64,000 nucleotides of DNA. Origin: Gonatopus flavifemur. Taxonomy: Eukaryota; Arthropoda; Insecta; Hymenoptera; Dryinidae. Under the pieces are notes generated by a model that saw only the letters and a program-made list of their open reading frames with translations, did no database searches and had not been told where the DNA came from. Every line of letters begins with the position of its first letter. Position 1 is the first letter of the stretch. Positions 10,942-21,825 of the stretch are shown here, in pieces. The stretch covers positions 20,104,501 to 20,168,500 of the forward strand of contig JAFFJZ010000009.1 in assembly GCA_018340375.1 (NCBI GenBank). The letters are read 5' to 3'. The position numbers and the translations under genes are program-made.

Positions 10942-11380
10942 CATCTTGCGGAAAATATCTTGATTCGATGATTTCAAGATATCTGAAAGAGATCCCTGAG
11001 ATGCATCCTGAAAATATCCTCCTTGAAATGTTATCAAGACATCTTGTATTATCTCAAATTCGCCACCTCAATTTCATTCCTGACAGTTATCTTGAAGATG
11101 TCTTCATGGTGCATTTTAAATATATCTTTGTGGAGATACGAAACCGCTGCATCTCTCAGGTATCTTGCGGAAGATATCTCCTTTTCATAACTTGAAGATT
11201 TCTAAAAGAAATCTTCGAAATGTATCCCAAAGGTACCTCAATCAAGACGTTTTCAAGACATCATGTATCCATCTCAAATTCAGCATCTTAATTTTCCTTC
11301 TGGAAGTTATCTTAAAGATATCCTCACGATACCTTTTGAAAATATATTTGTGAAGATATCTTGAATATATCTTCGAAACA
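10942..11380 (+). repeat. Tandem duplication of a 219-bp unit
   Basis: ATCTTGCGGAA begins units at about 10942 and 11161. Both units then share TCAAGACATC, ATCTCAAATTC, AGTTATCTT and TTTGTGAAGATATC-like blocks in the same order, with moderate divergence. The sequence is rich in AGATATCTT-like motifs. Short open frames here come from the repeat. Confidence 0.7.
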
Positions 11381-11393
11381 TTGATGTGTATTA

Positions 11394-11718
11394 GGAAATT
11401 TCCATAATTTTGAAAATACGAACCTAAAAATTACCAGTGCGAGAAATCATTATTCCCTAGCTTTCCATCGTTTATTATAGCCAAAATTCTACCTTTTCTG
11501 ATGCTACGAAACATTGAGATGCTTTGGAGCTATTCGTGAACAAACGGGATTGGTGATTTTTATACACAAATAGTTTTGAAACATCTCAATGTTTTGTATC
11601 ATTCTGAACCATCAGAAAAGATAGAAATGTGGCTATACTGGACGATGAAAAACTAGGGAATAATGATTTCTCACAGGGGTGATTTTTACATTTGTATTTT
11701 CAAAATTATTACAATTTC
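11394..11718. mobile_element. MITE with long terminal inverted repeats
   Basis: The left half (from ATAATTTTGAAAATACGAAC through GAGAAATCATTATTCCCTAG to AACATTGAGATG) matches the reverse complement of the right half (CATCTCAATG through CTAGGGAATAATGATTTCTC to GTATTTTCAAAATTATT). The arms are about 140 bp and leave only a short loop. No target duplication could be assigned. Confidence 0.7.
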
Positions 11719-12354
11719 TGTTCAGCCTCCCCTCTTGAAATAAGCAGCCGTATGTCGTCACTCTTATTTGAAACATTGCATATAAGGCATGAAAATCAGA
11801 ATTATGAAGCGGATGCGTGACCTTGAAACTTCATTGCATCGTACCCAGCTTTTGGGTTTTCATTTCATGCCGATAGGAAACTTTCTGGAAAAGGGGGACA
11901 ATCAATTTGAGAAACACAGTGTTTTTTCAAGCATTCTAACCCATATATTTCTCATACATCAGAAAAAACAATCATGATCAAACTATTCGGTTTAATAGAA
12001 CGTTATTGATCCAATGGGAAAGTGAAAGTTCATCACTTTTCTAAATGTTTCAATTTATCTAATGCAATGAGTAACATGCTATACATTGGTGATAGTTTTT
12101 TTTTCGATTGAAATTGGTAATATACAACTTTGAACCACGGTGTAAAAGAATAGGTGAACCAACTTCCTGGATTTTGAGGGAGTGGGGGTGTGATTATTTG
12201 TTGCAGTTTTCTCTAGTGTTTTCCAGATGTCGTATGTGTTCGAGGTAGGTTTTTGTAAACAACAATGGCGGAATATGGTAGCATCTATTTGAATTCCTTC
12301 TTCATCACAAAAATGTATTTTCATTCTCAAAGAATTGAAAAAAAATAAGTTACA
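11719..12354. other. Stretch without recognisable gene
   Basis: AT-rich sequence upstream of the THAP ORF. I see no clear promoter motif or repeat. Confidence 0.4.
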
Positions 12355-12705
12355 ATGGTACAAAAGTGCTGTATTATTGAATGTGACAGTGGATATACGA
12401 AAGAAAAAGTATCTATGTTTCGTGCACCGAAAGACACTGAACTTTTCAAGGAATGGTTTGATGTTATCAAAAAATCGGATAATTATTCGAATAAGAATAG
12501 TTTTGATTGTCAAAAACACTTTCAAGAATATGATATAAAACGAGGGAATATTGTACGTGATGTGATTGGGAATGTGATTTATGAAGTAATCATTCGTGAA
12601 GTGCCATTCGCTACATGGTTGCATGTTTCGAATTTGAGAATTCTAAAAACCTATCATCTGCACATTGTGATTTTTGAATTTCTATTGGTGATTTATAGAA
12701 AATAA
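12355..12705 (+). CDS. Stand-alone THAP-domain protein (116 aa)
   Basis: The N-terminal half looks like a THAP zinc finger, a DNA-binding fold of the C2CH type shared by P-element transposases and host regulators. Visible parts are KCCIIECDSGY (first Cys pair), a central MFRAPKDTELFKEWF with the conserved Pro and Trp, then DCQKHFQEYDI giving the C-x2-H pair, and a later EVPFATW that sits where THAP proteins carry an AVPT-like box. The start at 12355 is the first ATG and is immediately followed by the domain. The C-terminal third (from LHVSNLRI) is not recognised. An AATAAA overlaps the stop region near 12701-12706. No transposase domain follows, so it may be a cut-off transposon 5' exon or a small gene. 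The domain call is fairly safe and the gene status is not. Confidence 0.58.
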   Translation: MVQKCCIIECDSGYTKEKVSMFRAPKDTELFKEWFDVIKKSDNYSNKNSFDCQKHFQEYDIKRGNIVRDVIGNVIYEVIIREVPFATWLHVSNLRILKTYHLHIVIFEFLLVIYRK

Positions 12706-12706
12706 A

Positions 12707-13212
12707 ATTGTTTTGCAATATTATCCCCAAAATATCAATAACGATTACTCTTTTTCTATTTTTTTCGTACTCCCTGATTTATTTGCAAAAATACTGTTCT
12801 TTGATATCAGTGAGGATTTTTTTTATGGTGAAGAAAACATTGAAAAATTTTGTATTCCAATCCGGTTCATTATTCAATATGAGTAGTAATTGACTTTATT
12901 GTTACAAGCGCAAGCAACACCAGGAAGAATTATAATGCGGACAGTATCCTATGGACATGCTCAGAAGGTGATTATCCAAAACAGTCTCATTTGGAGGTTC
13001 TAAGCATGTTCATATCACATCTGAAACATCCGTGTGTTGCTTGGGAGTAATAATAAATGAAAAATATTATTCCATATTAATTTTTATGAGGTTATATTCA
13101 TTTCATGGGAGCGGCCATTGTTGTTTACATTTGCCTACCAAAATCAGTAGCGCACTCATGTGTCATTATGAGTAAACTGCATGGAATAATCACAGCAGTT
13201 TTGAAGAGTTGG
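12707..13212. other. Stretch without recognisable gene
   Basis: AT-rich with only a short chance open frame. No transposase continuation of the THAP ORF is visible here. Confidence 0.45.
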
Positions 13213-13356
13213 CCCTGCTTAAAATGTCATATAGAATCGTATAGAATATCATAAAATATGATTCAAAAACATGATAGAAACTGTGAATCTTATCAGGTTT
13301 TTGAATCATAATCTATGATATTCTATACGATTCTATATGACACTTTAAGCAGAGGG
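13213..13356. mobile_element. MITE, 144 bp, with about 62-bp inverted arms
   Basis: It starts CCCTGCTTAAAATGTCATAT and ends in sequence whose reverse complement is CCCTCTGCTTAAAGTGTCAT. The arms continue through AGAATCGTATAGAATATCAT to GATTCAAAAACATGAT. A clean target duplication is not evident. Confidence 0.8.
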
Positions 13357-15761
13357 ATCACCTAATTCTCTTACAACGTGCTTTGAACATTTGTTTCAAG
13401 ATTGGCGATATTCACATTATCGATAAATTCGTATAAGAAATACATGAAGATTCAATTGATATTTCCCAAAAATTCAGGGAAAACGTATATCCTGACTGTA
13501 GGAAAGTATCGATATTACTAAGTATCCTTTCCTGAATTTGTCAAGCATATTCACGCAAAAATCGATTGTGTTGATTCAACATATGAATCTGTATGTAGTT
13601 TTGATTTTACATCGTCTACGCATGATATTTATAAATTATATATCTTTCATATATGCAAGTCATATGAAGTACACAATACGGTCTTCATACCTCCAATAGA
13701 AATAGTAGAAGAAAAAGTAATCATCAAGGTACTTCAATCTGTACGTGGTATAATTACTCCGTATAATGCAAAGAATGAATTACGCAAAATTTCTAGTGTG
13801 AACTTGAATAATCTTCTCCGAAATATTACGATTGATAAAAACGTCCGAATGAAAATGAAGATAAAAATAACAACGATAATATTCTCATCCATTTCTCATC
13901 TTACAACAAGATGTGATATGAATATTACACTTCAAATACATTTGCAATTCCCAAATTGAAGCGAACTCTCCTTCTCACGTATCAATGCATACACATATAC
14001 ATCCAGCGTTACCTTTATCACAGAAGGTGCACCTTTTAGGGTTAAACGAGCGTGTCTTTGCCGTTGTTGACAAAAACCTTAGGGAACAAAATGATGAAGG
14101 AGCAGAAGAGAAAAAAGAGCAGCACATCAAGGAGGGAAACTGACAAAGTCAGGCTCGACGATACGAAAAAAAAGGAAAAAAGATAATAGCTTTTGCGGAT
14201 AGCTACGAAAGGTTCATAGCCCTTCTTTTTATTCTTCCTCCTTTTTACTCAGCGTCTTTTGTGGCTTAGGACAAGAAGAAGAGGGAAAGGGAACACAAGA
14301 AAGGAGAGCAAAGGGTGAATTCGCGCAAACACGACGCAACAGCAATACAAGTAGCAATCGGAGCAACAGCAGAAGTGACAGCAATGTTGGTTTGCATACG
14401 ACCACTCTGAATAATGGGATTTCCTTCTTGTCTTGCGTCTTATCAAGAATTGAGTCCCATGTATGCACGCATTGAAATATTGCCCGAGCTGTTTTCGCTT
14501 CATCCTAAGACAGTCACTAAGGGTCCCTCGACACCAGAGAAAACATTCAATGTGAAAAATGTCAAGGAAGCCGCCACCGCAAGTTAAAAGATACGCCATA
14601 TCATACGTCGTATACGCAATCACTCAGTGCTGATTACATGAACCATTGTGCAGGAATAACGGAAACTGAGTCCATAAGAGAATCATCGAGATGAAATACA
14701 TACGCGAAAGCTATGTGTCTCCTAGCTACTAGTAGGAGAAAAAAAAGAATAATACAGGTACGACAAACAACATTAGTACGAATATATAATATTTCATATA
14801 CATATATTGTTCTCTTATCTGGTTCATTCCACATCATGCAAATACGCATTTTTATAGAGAAAACAGTATGATTTCTTCGTAAGAAAACTGGGTTGCTGAT
14901 GTGTCTTTGAACGCGTCCTACCTATTCGATGATGATAGTTTTCCATTCAACTGCGAGTAATAACCATCGATGCGCGTAAGAACATGGAGCATGGAAATCA
15001 CGTTTGCAGCGTTTTATCTTAAAAATATCCAGGTAAAGAAGCGGTACCTGTGCTGAGAGATCCATCATCGGAGATCTCGATCGGAAGAGGCGTGGTTTCC
15101 GGCACTTAAAGCGTTCCTCGATCCTTAACACGCGCACACATTTGCGTAACGACGACGACGGCAACGACGACGGACACGTCCCTCTGAACCGTGGGAACAT
15201 CTTAGGGGATATCGCTTCTTTTCTCTCTTCCATAGGTCGATAGATAATTACCGGGAAATCACGTGCTATAAATCCTTTATTACGATTGATAGTGTGCAGT
15301 AGGAAGTTGTTACTGAATGTGAAATTTGATTGATTGTCTCATGTAGCGCGTACGATTTGTGAGTCCTACTAGTACTTCCGTTAGACTCGTGCATAGGGGC
15401 AGCGTATTTGGTGTGAGATCAACAATTCTCTTGATTCCTTGATGCAGGGAAAGAATAAATATTATTGAATATAAGAAATTTAATATAAGGTACTATGTTT
15501 GTTATTGAATATGAGGAGAAGCATTTAGATTTGGATCGACTATCATTCGGTTTCAGTTACCAGCAATCTTCGGTCCTGAACCCACTTGTCAGTTCTTGGC
15601 AGAAAAATATATTCTCTTTGGCTACCGAAGAAAAATGTTGGAAATCTTCTCTCTGATATTGATTTCATGTTCAAATCTAGTGAAGTTATTTTACTGAAGT
15701 TGACCCTCCACAGATACCCTGAATTTCACTGCTGAGTGAGAGTCTGAGACCGTCTGGGTCT
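13357..15761. other. 2.4-kb stretch without recognisable gene
   Basis: I find no conserved protein, RNA gene or repeat. Base composition is less AT-rich at about 14040-15240 than in the flanks. Open frames on the minus strand there (for example 14249-14623 and 14922-15233) are low-complexity (Leu/Ser or Cys runs) with no motif I recognise. An unannotated exon or regulatory region cannot be excluded. Confidence 0.4.
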
Positions 15762-15915
15762 CCCCTAGTAGAAATGCTCTAGCGATTCATTGGGTTTGTA
15801 ACACTTATCCCAAAGAAAAACTAGAAAACTTGCCAGTAACTTGCAAGTTATCTCTGGTTATTCCGCGGGACAGGTGTTACAAAACCAATGAATCACTAGA
15901 GCATTTCTACTGGGG
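15762..15915. mobile_element. MITE, about 154 bp
   Basis: The left end CCCCTAGTAGAAATGCTCTA and the reverse complement of the right end, CCCCAGTAGAAATGCTCTAG, continue as inverted arms through GATTCATTGG and TTTGTAACAC for about 48 bp. Confidence 0.75.
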
Positions 15916-17152
15916 TTCAAATCTCCAGATAGGTTGAAACTTACAGAATTTACAAATCAAATAATTTTCATTGACCTGAGTTCTGAAAATATCTCCTTTT
16001 TCTCCTAATACCCTGAAGCTCCAAAAAAGTGAGAAAATAACACCAAGTGCATGAAAAAATGTGAATCTCTCACCATAACAATTGAGAAAAAATTCTTGGG
16101 AAAAACACTTCTCTCTGCTCAGAATTCTGCTGGAAGTGGCACATGTAGCATTTCAATGGAAAAAAGATGTGGGATCAATAACAGTCACCGAGTACATTTG
16201 GCGATCCAAATGGTATGTGAACCACTTTTGGGATATTGTAACTTTAATTTGTCAAGAATACATTTATAGTAGTTTGTAATTTCTAAAAAAACAACCTCAT
16301 CTTGAAAACATCCCGGGAAAAAAATAATGAAGATATATGAATCATATATGAACATATATGAACATATATATGATATAAATGCTTAGTAACATTATTAAAA
16401 ACATTCATGAAGATAACAATAGTGAATGTCTTCGTTCTTACATGGATTATGAACAAAAAATAAAAGTTTGAGCACAAAACAATAAATACTATATCAATTT
16501 AAGCAAAGAAGATTTCAATAAAGCGATTCAAAATATTTTTCAGGAATGAAATAATAAAATTTCAACGTTTCAATTCGTTTGAACATAAAATAATAATTCG
16601 AGTAAGATAACAAAAATAAATTTTCTCAGGACATGAAACATCAATGGGATTTTTGCAGAGTTGAAGTTCGATTGTGTTCAATTCAACACAATCATCACGT
16701 GAACGCAAATCTTGAATCCCAACTTTCTATTCATACATTGTAAAATAAAATTAATTTGTTCAATTTATGTCTCTTGGTCGCATTTTTTCCTAGGAGCCTA
16801 TTGGATAAGGTTTTATTGAGAGTGTGAGTGCGGATGGAAAGGTATTTGGATGGAATGATTTTAATTAATCGAATTTCATGAAAATTCTCTGAGAAAGGAG
16901 ATTCTACAAGGGGATGAGCCATAAATAAATTCGGAAGGATAGGTAATGAACTCTGAATGGTAGCAGTAATAATATTGTTATGAAAGTTTTTAGTATTGAG
17001 CCCTTACGCTAATGTTCGAACTTGAAAAGCTTCTTCTATGGCTGAAACTATTCGGAAAGCTGCAGTTGATGAATAACGAAGTTTTCCTCTATCTACGACC
17101 GCAGTGAATGAAGAAAATTTATTGAAATCGATCGTGTAATCCTAATCATTTT
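15916..17152. other. Stretch without recognisable gene
   Basis: Includes an AT-rich run of repeated ATATATGA-like words near 16335-16375. Open frames here show no recognised motif. The left end of the P-like transposase relic may extend into the last few hundred bases, but I could not find its terminal repeat. Confidence 0.4.
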
Positions 17153-19800
17153 TTATATCAGTTTCAGATAAACTTTCGAGAAAAATCTACATTCAATTTT
17201 TTCATATATCTGTTGGATGATATGGCCTGTGATATAATATAAGATGTTATTTTGATACGGTGAAAGGTCTATTTTATCAAGTAATACCCCTAATTGGTTT
17301 CCTAGTGAATCGTCTGAAGATTCAGATGAAAGAGACTCATAACAATCACTTTGGAAACCAGAAATTGTAGATTCAGTTTTACAAGTTCTGGATTTCAAAT
17401 TGGTTGAAGTCTGAGAAGTATCCCCTAAACAATTCGCATTACCACTTGCTTCGATACAATCGCGAAATAACATCTGTCGCAAGGCCCACTTGAACTTCAA
17501 AGCATTTGGGTTATTATTCCATCCTCCTCCAGATCTGATACACGAAAAATATAACTCAAGGTGATCCTGTGAACACTTATATGGGAAGAAGTAATTCAGC
17601 GGATTCTCTGGTATATTGGATAAATCTGTGGCCAAATTAAAAAAACTATGCATATTGACGACAAGTCCCACTGCGAATGCAAATCTAGCATGTTTGAAAA
17701 TGCTAATCCCGTCAATCTTCAATTGTAAAATATAATTCAAGCTGAAAGCAAAGACTTCGTGACTGTAGTTGATATTTTGAGGACTAATAGGAGATTTATA
17801 ACCCTAGCGAAAACAGTTTCTGGCATTGATTATATCGAAGAGCCTATCAAATACTCGAATAAATTCGGTTGTAGCTTCGCCATTGATAAACTGAGGGTTG
17901 CCGGATGCTCTTAAAAAGTCAATGGCATCTGCCACTTCAATACTAACTGTTTGGGTAGCCAATTTAACGTTCATTCTTTCATTGTAGTAATTAATGTGGG
18001 CTTCACTCAATTTATTGGCTAGTTCAAAATTTTCTTTTTCTTGAATGTAGTCCAGTTTTTTAACAAAATCAAAACGAATATTCCCATTTTGTGAAGAAAT
18101 ATCACATTCTGCGGGAGCACTATGACATAATTTGATTGCGTGGCAAGGATCAAAAAGCATATACACGTATGAATCAAATACGGGATTTTTGAGAGCAGTT
18201 TTCAGCCCTTCAGTTTTTGTTACATTATCAGGAATCATCTCTAAAGTAGCTGTGGTTTCAGATTTTTTGCCATTCAATGTATCATCCGAATTAGTTTGAG
18301 ATTTTTAATTATCAGTAGGATTTGGGATAATTCCAGATAACTCATTGCAATTAAAATCTGCTCCCAACAATGTTAAGGTTTCAATGTTACTTCTAGCACC
18401 AACGCAAGTGATGGAACGTATATTCACACCAACTTCTCCTAATTTGAAAATTGCTTGACGCACAATTTCAGATCGCAGAGAGGCAGGGATTTTATCAATA
18501 AAGAAATATCCTATTGAACATTTAAAATTGAATGTATAAGAAACAATCATTGGAACTAACACTTCGGTGGCAAGTTGTTCAGAATCTTCGGGTTGTATGC
18601 CATCATAATCGATATAACCGCGATTTTTATCAGGAAATTTATGGTAAACAATTTGTTTACGCATAGCCATTCCATCGAAAATTAGCGCACGATTCTGCAA
18701 ATATGATTTTTGAGGTACCTCGGTTTTCGAATATTCGAACACTTCTGATATGAAACCAGTTTCACAATTGGAGTTCACTAACCATTCATGTAGCATAGCG
18801 GGATGAGGTAAATGTAAATTCTTCATTACGAAAGAATAAGCTCTTGGTGAATAAAAATAAAGAGTTAATGCAAACTCTTTTATTTTCTGACTATATCTTC
18901 TTCTTCCAGGACGATGATGGGCATTTTTCAATTCATTGCGAAGGATTTCTAAATCTAAATCTCCGAATCTTCTTACCAATATGTCTTCAATCTCTACTTC
19001 ATTTTGGGTGTTCATTTTGAAATGATCAATCAACGTTTTTCTACTAATGATCCTCGACTTACTTCGGTTTAAACGGTTTTGTAAGATATTAATCTTGTTT
19101 CTCAGTGATTGTTGTACTTCATCTGGTTGCAAACGCCGAGGCGAAGTTTGAGTTTGGACATCTTTCGTAACAAGTTTGAAACTCTGTAAAATGACATATT
19201 ATCCAATGTATTGAATTGAGAAACTGAAGAAACATGTATTATACGCAATAGTACTCAACAGATTCATTCATGCTAATGTCCGTGAACTCCAAATTCGTGT
19301 GAGTAGCAACATCCATTGAGTTCATTGGTCCAATCTATAAAATGAACGTTCATTAACCTATCGATATATAAGTGCAAAGTTATTCACTCACAAATTCAGT
19401 AACAACCCACACAGCGCAATAGCTCAATGTGAGTTCATAATGATTCCTTTGAGAAATATGAGAGTTCATAAAGAATCCTTCATCAATATATCAGGAACTG
19501 TTGCAATAATTGAGAAATACTCACATTTTGTAAGTTTTCTACATCCATGTATGAACCGTTTCTTTTGTTCCCATCATTTTCATCGCTGATTCGTGAATGA
19601 AGTGCCTTGAATAAAATTCAATCACAAAATATCGATTTGATATGATTTCGAACACACGAACATTGTTTTGTGGATTTTGATTATGTGTACATAATTGTAT
19701 ATACATTAGAACCTCGCGGTAAAGGTGCTCCCCTTCACTCTTTAACGCATAAAAGAAGCCGTTCGAATAAGAAACAAGGAGACCCAAAAAGCAACCGAAC

Positions 19801-19863
19801 GTTGCATATATACTATGAACGTATATTTAGATATACTATGAACGTGCATAGTATATATGCAAC
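19801..19863. repeat. Short perfect hairpin
   Basis: GTTGCATATATACTATG and its exact reverse complement CATAGTATATATGCAAC stand about 29 bp apart, with the word ATACTATGAACGT repeated in the loop. It may be the core of a larger MITE with AACCTCG ends at about 19709-19907, which I could not establish. Confidence 0.5.
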
Positions 19864-20020
19864 ATTCTGATGCTACTAGGGAAGTTGTGTTATCTCGAGG
19901 TTCAAGTGTATGTTCTTATTCTCTAGTTAAAGTGTCATAGCAATTCATCAAAAAATGTTCTCATTATGAAACTTTGTGGATTTCGCAACAGGAATTCTAT
20001 AGGACTCCGTGATTACTTAT

Positions 20021-20414
20021 CGATACCCACGTTCTGAAACGCCGTATCCCACTTCGAGAAAATTTTTCAAGAAACGATAAAAACAGTTCATCCTCTCAAA
20101 CACAAAATGACTCCATCTCCATTTTTTAACTTCACTCGTAGACTCACATAATGATAATTGAGGCCAAAAGTAGTATTGTAAATGAGTGTAGTACATGAGG
20201 GAGTTGAACTTCAATTAGTATAAGAGATATTAGAATGAATAAGAATCAGCGGGTGGGATACGGCATATTGGAATATTTATTTGAAAATAGTAAATAAATT
20301 ATTCTAGCTTTCATACTTGACCAACAGGTGCGGAGGATGACTATGATATCGTTTATGCAAAAAAATTCATCACTCAAATTTTGTGGGATACGACGTTTTA
20401 GAACGTGGGTATCG
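20021..20414. mobile_element. MITE in an intron of P-like transposase 1
   Basis: The ends CGATACCCACGTTCTGAAAC and, in reverse complement, CGATACCCACGTTCTAAAAC are followed on both sides by CGTATCCCAC. The element is flanked by TTAT at 20017-20020 and TTAT at 20415-20418, a candidate 4-bp target duplication (or TTA plus one base). It lies between the exons ending at 20522 and starting at 19605. Confidence 0.72.
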
Positions 20415-21042
20415 TTATGAATAACTCGCTGCAATATCTATAATGTTTCATAATAAGAACATTTTCTTATGAGTGTCTATGAAACTTTCACCAGGGTTTC
20501 ATTTATATGGCAATTACTTACATTATGAAGAGATGAATTGAGATCTCCAGTATCCTCACGAATATTATTGTTTGTTGTGACATCTGTCTTTGGATTAGAG
20601 TAAATAGTCTTTGAAAAAAATGGAAAAATCATCATGATAATTACGAACTGGTTAACTTACTTTTTCATATCCAGATCATATGGACACATTCGAACATAAT
20701 CGAACTCAGTGTTTATGAAATTGAAAACATTACTTACAATATTTGGAGACGCAATCTCAAGATTGTCTGTATCAATACTTAGATCATACATTATGCTTGA
20801 GTTTGAAGACGTATTCTTTGTGTGTTGTAGATTAGTATCCTCATTTTGCATGAGTTCACAATCCATTTCTGAATTACATGTATCGAAAGACTCAGTGTCA
20901 ACATTTTTGACCTCGCTAGTTTCCACATTATTATGAAAGACATTTGAATTGGCTGAAATGACCTTGAAGGAAAATATTGAAAATTATTGATTATAATAAG
21001 TTTGAATGAATTGGTTTGGTTTTCTACATTTTCACAACATGC

Positions 21043-21311
21043 TTAATTGAATGGTCAGATCGAGTAATCAGTTGTGCGCGTGACCTCTCGTCTAGTGCAC
21101 CTGAAAGTAGGCAACCACCGCTAATCACGTTTCAGGACATTCATATTAAAAACATACAAGAAATTCGCGATACTAAAAAAACTTCCAGCGGGAAAGTTGT
21201 TGCAAATGTATTCAACAACACTCTTACGAATTTTGAGACAATTCCGTATTGTAGGTTAGAAATTATTGCAGGTTGAGTGGAAAAAATGCCATGTGCATCG
21301 ATTGAGATGTT
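21043..21311 (+). repeat. Dispersed repeat with open frame, copy A (left part)
   Basis: The segment encodes CARDLSSSAPESRQPPLITF, then IKNIQEIRDTKKTSSGKVVA and NVFNNTLTNFETIPYC. The same run recurs inverted at 32767-32500 with few, mostly single-residue, differences. The right part of this copy is found 4.65 kb further on (25965-26030), so the copy has been split by the near-palindromic element. I do not recognise the protein family, and the frame could be fortuitous. Confidence 0.7.
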
Positions 21312-21825
21312 ACAATATGGGTGTTTTCAAAGGGGATGGAAATGATTATGTACATGAAGCTGTTCAAAAAAAATTCTCAAATGCAGTTCACCCAAATTGA
21401 TTGAATATTTCACACTTTTTTTCAATAAAACATAATCACATACATGGAAAAATGTATGATAGTTATTTAAACGTTTTATTGGAAAGAGCCAACAATTTAA
21501 TATTGGCGAATTTGAGAACATGAACGTTGCTGTTCATCTGACATGGCTGTTGAATGATGGTTTCGATCTAGAAACATCAATTTTGCGACAGTGGGATTCA
21601 TAAACAAAACATTTCCTCGTTTTTAATTTAGATTCCGTTTCAATGAACGATTCAAAGTTTAAGAATACAACCAGTATGCCTTTGAATTGGGAGAATTTTT
21701 ATGTCAATACATCGTATAAATCCTTTCTATACATCAAAAAAAGAACGAACCAAATATCATAGAATAAAAGATGAAATAATAAACTCAGAAATAAATCATA
21801 CGAATTTCAAAATTTGTCCTATCAT

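Larger units (their letters stand above)
17153..20952 (-). pseudogene. P element-like (THAP9-like) transposase 1, five candidate exons, two stops
   Basis: The large last exon (19183 to 17153) reads in one frame with a coiled-coil start (LRNKINILQNRLNRSKSRI), RRRYSQKIKEFALTLYFYSPRAYSF, LIFDGMAMRK (first catalytic Asp), IGYFFIDKIPASL, SITCVGARSN, LFDPCHAIKL and SQDHLELYFSCIRSGGGWNN (C-terminal acidic residues), the order of P-family transposases. TAA at 18305-18307 and TAG at 17804-17806 interrupt it. At 18401-18403 a Val codon replaces the usual Asp of the TCDG motif. Upstream, four shorter open segments have GT-AG borders and join in phase 0: 20952-20738, 20587-20522, 19605-19525 and 19334-19245. 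They encode a polar Asn/Ser/Asp-rich linker. The THAP exon expected further upstream was not found. It is a P-family transposase relic; the exon model is inference. Confidence 0.8.

Noticed and set aside
13357..15761. Possible host exons on the minus strand at 14.2-15.2 kb
   Set aside because: Low-complexity translation, overlapping frames and no recognised motif; base composition alone is not enough.
19709..19907. Possible MITE with AACCTCG ends around the 19.8-kb hairpin
   Set aside because: Only about 8 bp match at the ends and no target duplication could be confirmed.
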